From contig VAXA01000300.1 in NCBI GenBank assembly GCA_005883365.1, positions 1-5,890 of the forward strand: 5,890 nt of DNA, written 5' to 3'. The stretch's first letter is position 1. Every line of letters begins with the position of its first letter. The notes below the pieces were generated by a model that had not been told where the DNA came from, made no database searches, and was given only the letters and a program-made list of their open reading frames with translations. The translations under genes were made by a program, and so were the position numbers. This DNA is from Actinomycetota bacterium. GTDB taxonomy: Bacteria; Actinomycetota; Thermoleophilia; Gaiellales; Gaiellaceae. Below, in pieces: positions 1-5,233 of this stretch.

Positions 1-1943
1 CTCTTCGGGTGGAAGTAGGCCTGGTAGATCCGCTTCGCGGTCGGCGCGGCTGCCTGGGCGCCGTAACCGCCGTGCTCGATCATCGCGACGACGACGAGCT
101 TCGGGTGGTTGTAGGGCGCCCACGATGCGTACCACGAGTGGACCCCGAGCGGCGGCGCCTCGGCCGTCCCCGTCTTGCCGGCGACCGTGGGCAGGAAGCC
201 CGAGAAAACGTTGGCCGAGGTCCCGCCCGAGTTGTTGGCAGCCTCATAGAGCCCCTGCCGTATCGCCCAGGTATAGGGAGAGAGGTTCAGCTTTCGTACG
301 GGCTTGAAGCGAAGGACGTGCCGAATGCCGTTCCGGATCACCGCCTCGCCGACGTGCGGTCGGACGACTTTGCCGCCGTTGACGAGCGCCGAGTAGGCGA
401 CGGCGAGCTGGAGCGGGCTGACCTGGAGGGCGCCCTGGCCGATCGCGAGGTTGATCGTCTGGCCCTCCGTCCAGGGAAAACGGAACCGCTTCTCGAAGGC
501 CCGGCCGGGCGCTGGGAGGTAGCCGGAGGTCGCGCCTGTCAGGTCGACCGGCGGCTCATGGCCAAGCCCGAGCTTGCGGGCCCACTGTTGGATGAGCGTC
601 CCCTGTGCGCTCGGGTCGGCCGCCCAGACGCGGTCGCCGAGGCGGTAGAACCACGTGTCGCAAGACTGCTCGAGCGCCGTCGGCAGGCTCATGTACTCGT
701 TGATGCCGGCTTCGACGTTGTGGAAGATCGTGTCTCCGAGAGCGAAGGAGCCGGAGCACAGAAGGGGCGTGGACGGCGTGATGATCCCGGCGCTCAGTGC
801 CGCCTCGGCGATGATCGGCTTGAACGTCGAGCCCGTCGGATAGCCGCCGCCGATCGCGCGGTTCAGGGTGGGAGTCGTCCTCGTCTCCTTGTAGAGCCCT
901 GCGAGGTAGTTGGGCTTGTTGGCCGCGAGCTTCTCGCTGAAGGTCGGATAGCTGACGGCGGCCTTGATCGCGCCCGTCCACGGATCGATGGCGATCGCGG
1001 AGGCCCCGGTCGGCGAATAGCCGTTGAGGCGCGACTGCGCCATCCCGTAGAGCAGGGCGTTCTGCGCCGCCTTCTGGAGGCGCGTGTCGATCGAGAGCTG
1101 CAGCGTCGGCGGCTGCTTCTGCCGCGGCACGCGGATCGCTCCCGCGATCCGGCCGAACGAGTCCACCGGCACCTTCGCCTGCACGAATCCCTTGTTCAGG
1201 AGGGAGTCGTAGGCGGCTTCGACGCCGCTCTGGCCGACGACCTCGCCCGGCTGCGCGCTCTTGTAGGCGCCGGAGTGGAGCTCCTGCGGACTGATTTGGC
1301 CGAGCAGGCCGAGGAACTCGCTGCCGAACGCGCCCTGCGGGTAGCTCCGCATCGCCTCGGCCTCCACCTTGAAGCCGGGAAACTCCCCGCTCCGCTCCTG
1401 CATGTACGCCGTGAGGGCCGCTGTCGGGTGTTGGATGACCGCGGCGGGGGCGAACGGCGAGTGGAGAACGGCGCTTTTGATGCGCGCCACGAGGACGGTC
1501 CGGCGGGTGCCGGTGAGGTGGGAGAGGCGGTGGAGCGCTCGGAGGCCGGCCGCACTCGGGCTCCAGACTCCGTGCGCGTCACGGCTGCCGAGCGAGGCGG
1601 CGTCGGCGTCGACGATGACGTGCCCGGTCGTTCCGGCGAGCGGCCGCCCGCGGTCGTCGACGATTGCTCCGCGGGCCCCGAGCAGGTTGACCGTCCGGAG
1701 GGCCTGCCGGTGCGCCGCTTTCGCGTACTGCTTCCCGTGCAGCACCTGGATCGACCAGGCGCGCAGCAGGAGCAGTGACAGTCCGGCGGCGACGATGACC
1801 GCGAGCCCGCCCACCCGGACGTAGAAACCGGGGCTGCGGAAGTACGGCGCATCGGCGCGCGAGTAGGGCTGGAGACGCCGCCCACCTGACAAGTTACGGG
1901 GCAGCTTCAACCGACGGCGAGGGTCCGGTCTCGAGATAGCCAC
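1..1943 (-). CDS. mrdA: Penicillin-binding protein 2, peptidoglycan D,D-transpeptidase (3' end beyond window)
   Basis: Class B PBP that cross-links peptidoglycan during cell elongation, anchored in the inner membrane with its catalytic domain outside; its usual partner is the glycosyltransferase RodA. 647 complete codons are visible and the stop lies beyond base 1. In order: a basic cytoplasmic N-terminus, one membrane helix at about residues 43-61, the PBP dimerisation-domain signature RGAIVDDRG (91-99), GQSGVEAAYD (about 237-246), then the transpeptidase domain. Its active-site motifs are STFK (nucleophile S372, K375), SCD (427-429, the SxD form common in PBP2 rather than SxN) and KTG (590-592). 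The frame is unbroken. The GTG start at 1943 is chosen because it is the first in-frame start after the upstream gene's stop and keeps a basic leader; TTG at 1910 is the alternative. Neither has a clear Shine-Dalgarno. The gene follows three small same-strand genes with a 37-base gap. Seen: motifs and topology. Known: PBP2 role. A PBP3/FtsI identity is less likely given the SxD motif and overall pattern. Confidence 0.93.
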   Translation of the reverse strand, partial: MAISRPDPRRRLKLPRNLSGGRRLQPYSRADAPYFRSPGFYVRVGGLAVIVAAGLSLLLLRAWSIQVLHGKQYAKAAHRQALRTVNLLGARGAIVDDRGRPLAGTTGHVIVDADAASLGSRDAHGVWSPSAAGLRALHRLSHLTGTRRTVLVARIKSAVLHSPFAPAAVIQHPTAALTAYMQERSGEFPGFKVEAEAMRSYPQGAFGSEFLGLLGQISPQELHSGAYKSAQPGEVVGQSGVEAAYDSLLNKGFVQAKVPVDSFGRIAGAIRVPRQKQPPTLQLSIDTRLQKAAQNALLYGMAQSRLNGYSPTGASAIAIDPWTGAIKAAVSYPTFSEKLAANKPNYLAGLYKETRTTPTLNRAIGGGYPTGSTFKPIIAEAALSAGIITPSTPLLCSGSFALGDTIFHNVEAGINEYMSLPTALEQSCDTWFYRLGDRVWAADPSAQGTLIQQWARKLGLGHEPPVDLTGATSGYLPAPGRAFEKRFRFPWTEGQTINLAIGQGALQVSPLQLAVAYSALVNGGKVVRPHVGEAVIRNGIRHVLRFKPVRKLNLSPYTWAIRQGLYEAANNSGGTSANVFSGFLPTVAGKTGTAEAPPLGVHSWYASWAPYNHPKLVVVAMIEHGGYGAQAAAPTAKRIYQAYFHPK

Positions 1944-1980
1944 GGAGTGTGTCCAGAGTAGACGCCTGGCGCCGAGGCGG

Positions 1981-2379
1981 CTACTCGTCTGCGAGCTCGT
2001 CCGCGAGCAGCGAGAGCGCGAACGAACGCCAGGCGAGCTCGGGATCGGCGCGGAGCGACTCCATCGCGGCGGTCACCGCCGGGAGGTCGTCCGCCGGCAG
2101 CTCGTCGAGCGCGGCCGCGAGCTGCGCGCGCCGCTCCGGCGTGTCGAGCTCGTCGGCCAGACGCTCCGCCGCTACCGAGTCCAGGCCCACGTCGCGGTGC
2201 GGGTCGCCGCCGGCGGCTAGGACGAACATCGCGCGGCGGCGAGCTCCATTGAGCTCCGCCTCGTCGATTGCGATGTCGGCTCGAACGAGCCAGCAAAGAA
2301 CCACGAGCAGCTCGCTCGAGCGCGAGTCGAGCCCGGACCGCTCGAGCTCTTCGAGCCTAGCCCGGGTCCCGGCAGTCAC
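1981..2379 (-). CDS. Small acidic helical protein, function unknown (possibly TerB-like)
   Basis: A 132-residue protein I cannot assign with confidence. It has no signal peptide, no long hydrophobic segment and no cysteine cluster, so it is probably cytosolic. It is rich in Ala, Leu, Glu, Asp and Arg and should be almost wholly helical. Residues 22-43 (a hydrophobic LLVVLCWLVRAD stretch followed by IDEAEL) resemble the first helices of TerB-like domains, where an acidic 'AD..ID..E' turn follows a hydrophobic helix; this is a weak resemblance only. The start is set at GTG 2379 because a GAAGG sits 8 bases upstream. In-frame GTG 2394 and TTG 2403 would extend it by 5 or 8 residues but have no such site. 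With the chosen start it overlaps the upstream zinc-ribbon gene by 23 bases in another frame, implying translation from the same mRNA. PBP2 follows 37 bases after its stop. Confidence 0.75.
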   Translation of the reverse strand: MTAGTRARLEELERSGLDSRSSELLVVLCWLVRADIAIDEAELNGARRRAMFVLAAGGDPHRDVGLDSVAAERLADELDTPERRAQLAAALDELPADDLPAVTAAMESLRADPELAWRSFALSLLADELADE

Positions 2380-2488
2380 CCGTCTCGCCTTCACAGCAGC
2401 CAATCTTCAACCGGCACTTCGGGCACTGGAACGTCCCATGTCGCCATTCCATCTCGGCGCTGCAGCGGGGGCAGATCTCTTTCGTCAC
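2357..2488 (-). CDS. 43-residue zinc-ribbon protein
   Basis: A very small protein starting MTKEICPRCSAEMEW. It carries two CxxC knuckles, C6-P-R-C9 and C22-P-K-C25, separated by 12 residues, the classic zinc-ribbon arrangement for one structural zinc. The tail adds C31, C32 and C39, giving seven cysteines in 43 residues. No other domain is present, so a specific role (nucleic-acid or protein contact, metal handling) cannot be assigned. The GTG start at 2488 forms a GTGA overlap with the TGA stop of the acetyltransferase gene upstream, so ribosomes ending that gene can restart here. There is no Shine-Dalgarno, which fits such coupling. Its own 3' end overlaps the next gene. The open frame runs further upstream, but that extension is the antisense-like, arginine-rich shadow of the acetyltransferase gene and lacks zinc-ribbon character. 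Reality of the gene is well supported by the spaced cysteines and the GTGA junction; its function is unknown. Confidence 0.85.
   Translation of the reverse strand: MTKEICPRCSAEMEWRHGTFQCPKCRLKIGCCEGETGDCRDPG
2388..2392 (-). promoter_or_regulatory. Shine-Dalgarno deciding the start of the acidic helical protein
   Basis: The minus strand reads GAAGG here, followed by 8 bases and GTG (2379). It lies inside the coding sequence of the upstream zinc-ribbon gene. It is one of only two convincing ribosome-binding sites in the window and favours GTG 2379 over the in-frame GTG 2394 and TTG 2403. This is a sequence match only. Confidence 0.5.
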
Positions 2489-3243
2489 GATCCGGAGCGT
2501 ACGGACTCGAGACGACGGAACTGGAGCACCTGCTCGAAGCCGAGGCGCTCGAGGATCGGCCGTGACATCGGGCCGGCGCCCACGGCGAGCGCGGGCGTCC
2601 TGCGCCGCACCGCCTCGTCCCAGCGCGCGCGGACCACGGCCCGGTATGCACCGCGGCCTTGCGCCCACGCAGCGGTCGAGCCGCCCATGAGGTAGCCGCC
2701 CGCTCGCGTGTAGATCGCCCGGCCAACCGATGCCATCCGTCCGTCGAGCCACGCGGCGAAGATCGGATCCACCTGGTGTTCCCACTCAGCCGCGAGCTCC
2801 TCGTCGCTCGGGTTGCGCTGGTGCGGGTTCGCGAAGGCATCGAGCGCGAGCCTCCGGGACTCGGCGAACTCCTCGAACGTCTCGACCGGACGAACCTCGA
2901 CCCCCTCCACCGGTGGCGGCTCGGCGTTGAGCACCATCGCCGCGTGGAGGTAATCGGCGTCGTCGCGCTGCAGACCCGCGGATAGGAAGGCGTCCTCGGT
3001 CAGCCTGGAGCGCTCGGTCAGCCACCAGCTCGCGCGCCCGGTCCCGCTCTCGTGCATGAAGCGGTCGACGTCGGCAATCGCGTTCGCGAGCTCGTGCTCG
3101 CGTAGCCGGATCCGCTCGACCTGCGCCCACGTCTGCCCGAAGTCGGCGCTGAGCGTGTAGCCGTCGGTCGAGCGCACGAAGCGCCCGGGCGCGGGCTCGA
3201 GGAACGGCCCCATCGCCTCGGCAAAGTCGACGAGTTCCGACAC
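2485..3243 (-). CDS. GNAT-family N-acetyltransferase-like protein
   Basis: A 252-residue soluble protein. The C-terminal part shows the GNAT fold: QGRGAYRAVVRARWD at residues 195-209 corresponds to the acetyl-CoA pyrophosphate-binding loop and following helix, and GPMSRPILERLGFEQV at 224-239 matches the late helix and strand that end in the typical LGF. A strand before the loop (AGGYLMGGST, 181-190) fits the usual order. The N-terminal 110 residues are less recognisable and may be a degenerate second GNAT half, as in tandem-GNAT proteins. The substrate cannot be told; amines, amino acids or antibiotics are all possible. It starts at GTG 3243, with ATG 3213 as an alternative; no Shine-Dalgarno precedes either, and GTG 3243 sits exactly at the predicted transcription start, suggesting a leaderless mRNA. 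It is first in the minus-strand gene string, coupled to the zinc-ribbon gene, and divergent from the dehydrogenase gene. Confidence 0.85.
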   Translation of the reverse strand: MSELVDFAEAMGPFLEPAPGRFVRSTDGYTLSADFGQTWAQVERIRLREHELANAIADVDRFMHESGTGRASWWLTERSRLTEDAFLSAGLQRDDADYLHAAMVLNAEPPPVEGVEVRPVETFEEFAESRRLALDAFANPHQRNPSDEELAAEWEHQVDPIFAAWLDGRMASVGRAIYTRAGGYLMGGSTAAWAQGRGAYRAVVRARWDEAVRRRTPALAVGAGPMSRPILERLGFEQVLQFRRLESVRSGS

Positions 3244-3279
3244 GGCGTTACGCTACTGGGCATGACCGATACCGTCGAC
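3226..3279. promoter_or_regulatory. Candidate symmetric bidirectional promoter for two leaderless genes
   Basis: The heptamer TACGCTA (3249-3255) gives a TANNNT -10 element on both strands: TACGCT at 3249-3254 on plus and TAGCGT at 3255-3250 on minus. Canonical transcription starts fall at 3261 (plus, one base before the ATG at 3262) and 3243 (minus, the first base of the GTG), 18 bases apart. A TCGACG hexamer, matching the -35 consensus TTGACA at 4 of 6 positions, lies 16 bases upstream on plus (3227-3232) and 17 bases upstream on minus (3278-3273). Both belong to GTCGAC palindromes symmetric about 3252.5. Each -35 lies inside the opposing gene. Neither gene has a convincing Shine-Dalgarno, which fits leaderless translation. 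TCGA is common in this DNA, so the -35 match alone is weak. Confidence 0.45.
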
Positions 3280-4773
3280 GCGCCCGCCGCCACCCGCATC
3301 CCGCACTGGATCGGGGGACGCCGTGTCGAGGGCGGCTCCGGCCGCAGCGGGCCCGTCTTTAACCCGGCCACCGGCCGGCAGGCCGGCGCCGTCGACTTCG
3401 CGGCGGTGGAAGAGGTCGACGCGGCGGTGCAGGCGGCGAAGGACGCCTTCCCCGGCTGGCGTGCTACGTCGCTCGCGAAGCGCGCCGAGCTCTTCTTCCG
3501 CATCCGTGAGCTCCTCCACGCGCGGCGCGAGGAGGCGGCCGAGATCCTCGTCCGCGAGCACGGCAAGGTCTTCTCCGACGCGCTCGGCGAGGTGACGCGC
3601 GGGCTCGAGGTCGTCGAGCATTGCTGCGGCCTCCCGACGCTGCTCAAGGGGGAGCACTCCGAGCAGGCGTCGACAGGGGTCGACGTCTACTCGATCCGGC
3701 AGCCGCTGGGCGTCGTCGTCGGAATCACCCCGTTCAATTTCCCCGCGATGGTGCCCATGTGGATGTGGGCTCCGGCCATCGCGTGCGGCAACTGCTTCGT
3801 GCTCAAGCCGTCGGAGAAGGATCCGTCCGCCTCGCTCTGGGTCGCCGAGCTGCTGCGGGAGGCGGGCCTGCCCGACGGCGTCTTCAACGTGATCATGGGG
3901 GATCGCGTCGCCGTCGACGCGCTGCTCGAGCATCCGGACGTCGCCGCCATCTCGTTCGTCGGCTCGACTCCGGTCGCACGCGCCGTCTACGAGAAGGCGA
4001 CCGCGGGCGGCAAGCGCTGCCAGGCGCTCGGCGGCGCCAAGAACCACATGATCGTCCTGCCGGACGCGGACGTGAGCGCTGCCGCCGACGCCGCTGTCTC
4101 GGCGGGCTACGGCTCGGCGGGCGAGCGCTGTATGGCCGTCTCCGTCGTCGTGGCCGTCGGCGACGTCGCGCAGCCTCTCGTCGACGCGATCAAGGAGCGG
4201 ATCCCGAAGGTGAGGGTCGGCGACGGGATGGACCCGTCGTCCGAGATGGGACCGCTCGTGACGCAAGAGCACCGCGACCGGGTCGCGGCGTACGTCGAGA
4301 ACGCGCCGGCCGAGGGCGCCACGGTCGTCGTCGACGGCAGGGCGGGCGTGCCGAGCGAGGGCTTCTTCCTCAATCCGAGCCTGCTCGACGACGTGACGCC
4401 GGAGATGAAGGCGTACGTCGACGAGATCTTCGGGCCGGTGCTCGGGGTGACGCGCGTAGCGACGTACGAGGAGGCTGTGCGGCTCGTCAACGAGAGCCCC
4501 TACGGCAACGGCGTCGCGATCTTCACCCGCGACGGCGGCGCGGCGCGGCAATTCCAGTTCGAGGTGCAGGCGGGCATGGTCGGAGTCAACGTTCCGATCC
4601 CGGTGCCCGTCGCCTACTACTCGTTCGGCGGGTGGAAGTCGTCGCTCTTCGGCGACCGGCACGTCTACGGGCCCGAGGCGATCGACTTCTACACGCGCGG
4701 CAAGGTCGTCACCTCGCGCTGGCCCGATCCCGCGACGTCGCGGGTCGATCTCGGCTTCCCGCAGACCCGCTAG
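3262..4773 (+). CDS. mmsA: Methylmalonate-/malonate-semialdehyde dehydrogenase, CoA-acylating
   Basis: A 503-residue cytosolic aldehyde dehydrogenase of the MmsA/IolA subfamily, which oxidises methylmalonate or malonate semialdehyde with NAD+ and CoA to propionyl-CoA or acetyl-CoA plus CO2 (valine, myo-inositol or beta-alanine breakdown). Visible features: the NAD-binding and catalytic segment PFNFPA (157-162, with the oxyanion asparagine N159), K182 in LKPSEK, GSTPVAR (235-241), the catalytic cysteine C290 in GSAGERCMA, E388 in EIFGPV, and the C-terminal NVPIPVPVAYYSFGGWKSS (443-461) typical of this subfamily. At the place where most aldehyde dehydrogenases carry a general-base glutamate it has asparagine (N261 in GGAKNH), diagnostic of the CoA-acylating MMSDH group. 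Length is normal. ATG 3262 gives the expected N-terminus (IPHWIGGRRVEG at 13-24) and has no clear Shine-Dalgarno. The exact semialdehyde cannot be decided from sequence alone. Its stop overlaps that of the convergent lipoprotein gene. Confidence 0.95.
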   Translation: MTDTVDAPAATRIPHWIGGRRVEGGSGRSGPVFNPATGRQAGAVDFAAVEEVDAAVQAAKDAFPGWRATSLAKRAELFFRIRELLHARREEAAEILVREHGKVFSDALGEVTRGLEVVEHCCGLPTLLKGEHSEQASTGVDVYSIRQPLGVVVGITPFNFPAMVPMWMWAPAIACGNCFVLKPSEKDPSASLWVAELLREAGLPDGVFNVIMGDRVAVDALLEHPDVAAISFVGSTPVARAVYEKATAGGKRCQALGGAKNHMIVLPDADVSAAADAAVSAGYGSAGERCMAVSVVVAVGDVAQPLVDAIKERIPKVRVGDGMDPSSEMGPLVTQEHRDRVAAYVENAPAEGATVVVDGRAGVPSEGFFLNPSLLDDVTPEMKAYVDEIFGPVLGVTRVATYEEAVRLVNESPYGNGVAIFTRDGGAARQFQFEVQAGMVGVNVPIPVPVAYYSFGGWKSSLFGDRHVYGPEAIDFYTRGKVVTSRWPDPATSRVDLGFPQTR

Positions 4774-5177
4774 CCCCAGCCGGGGCTGACCGGGCTCCTG
4801 ACCGTGGCGCGGCGCACGATGCCGTTCGGACCGACCGCGTCGACCGTGAGCTGGACCGTGCGGCTCATGTCGTCCGCTACCGCCAGGCGTTCAGCGACCC
4901 GGTCGCGTACGAAACCGGTCCAGGCGCGGCCGTACTCGTATCGCCGGTGGGTCACAAGCGTCACGCGCCGGCCGTGGAGCGTGACCGTCACGCGGCTAGC
5001 CGGAGCCTTCAGCCAGACGGCAATGCCGAGATGAGGGCAGGGGAACGCGTTCCCGCAGTCGAGCCCGAGGTAAGAGTTCGCGACGTGGAGCGGCGGCGGG
5101 GCCGGGTGCGAGGAGCCGCAGGCGGCGCAAATGCCCGCGACCAAGAGGACTGTCCCCGCGCGACGCACACCGCTCAT
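4770..5177 (-). CDS. Small exported protein, probable lipoprotein, function unknown
   Basis: A 135-residue protein beginning MSGVRRAGTVLLVAGICAAC: two arginines, a short hydrophobic core and a cysteine at 20, after which GSSHPAPPP forms a flexible linker. This is a signal peptide, and C20 is the likely lipidation site. The lipobox is imperfect (CAAC, with Cys rather than Leu at -3), so ordinary signal-peptidase cleavage remains possible. The mature part has a close cysteine pair (C41, C47, in CGNAFPC) that could form a disulfide, then alternating short strands (VTVTLHGRRVTLVT, TVQLTVDAVG, RRATVRS), suggesting a small beta-sandwich on the cell surface. I do not recognise the family. It starts at ATG 5177 without a visible Shine-Dalgarno. 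It converges on the dehydrogenase gene, sharing the CTAG at its stop, and diverges from the ureohydrolase gene across 56 bases in which I see no good promoter for either. Confidence 0.8.
   Translation of the reverse strand: MSGVRRAGTVLLVAGICAACGSSHPAPPPLHVANSYLGLDCGNAFPCPHLGIAVWLKAPASRVTVTLHGRRVTLVTHRRYEYGRAWTGFVRDRVAERLAVADDMSRTVQLTVDAVGPNGIVRRATVRSPVSPGWG
4771..4788. terminator. Hairpin at the convergent gene junction, possible bidirectional terminator
   Basis: AGCCCC (4772-4777), loop AGCC, then GGGGCT (4782-4787): a perfect 6-bp GC-rich stem with a tetraloop, extendable by a U-G wobble (4771/4788) in the plus transcript. It begins within the dehydrogenase stop codon and, on the minus strand, lies in the last codons of the lipoprotein gene. 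There is no U-tract on either side, so it is not a classic intrinsic terminator. U-less hairpins have been proposed as terminators in actinobacteria. Its position between converging genes is what makes it credible; the sequence alone cannot prove function. Confidence 0.35.
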
Positions 5178-5220
5178 ACGACCGGCCGGGCTCGGCAGGT
5201 CCGCCGGGACGCAGCTGTGC

Positions 5221-5224
5221 GAGG
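5221..5224 (+). promoter_or_regulatory. Shine-Dalgarno of the ureohydrolase gene
   Basis: GAGG followed by 9 bases and ATG at 5234. The other in-frame ATG, at 5228, is only 3 bases from this site and too close, so the site selects 5234. The upstream spacer back to 5178 contains the palindrome CCGGCCGG (5182-5189) but no recognisable -10/-35 pair. Confidence 0.55.
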
Positions 5225-5233
5225 CTTATGCGC

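Noticed and set aside
9..1778. A 589-codon open frame on the plus strand
   Set aside because: It lies exactly antisense to PBP2, is extremely Arg/Asp/Gly-rich, and shows no domain. High-GC codon use on the real strand removes stops from the opposite strand.
1955..1960. TACTCT on the minus strand as a -10 element for PBP2
   Set aside because: It matches TANNNT and lies 11 bases before the GTG, but the 17-base upstream hexamer (TAGCCG) is a poor -35 and a single hexamer match is expected by chance.
2341..2355. Inverted repeat CTCGA-5-TCGAG
   Set aside because: It lies inside the small helical protein gene and is explained by the Leu-Glu-Glu-Leu-Glu codons; the stem is only 5 bp.
3367..3385. 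CCGGC-type repeated tract
   Set aside because: It encodes the ordinary N-terminal Pro-Ala-Thr-Gly-Arg-Gln-Ala-Gly segment of the dehydrogenase; GC-rich codons suffice.
3253..4662. A 469-codon open frame on the minus strand
   Set aside because: Antisense to the dehydrogenase, with a composition dominated by Arg, Asp, His and Val and no recognisable motif.
5178..5233. Second divergent spacer as another bidirectional promoter
   Set aside because: No TANNNT element at a suitable distance on either strand, and the plus-strand gene has a normal Shine-Dalgarno.
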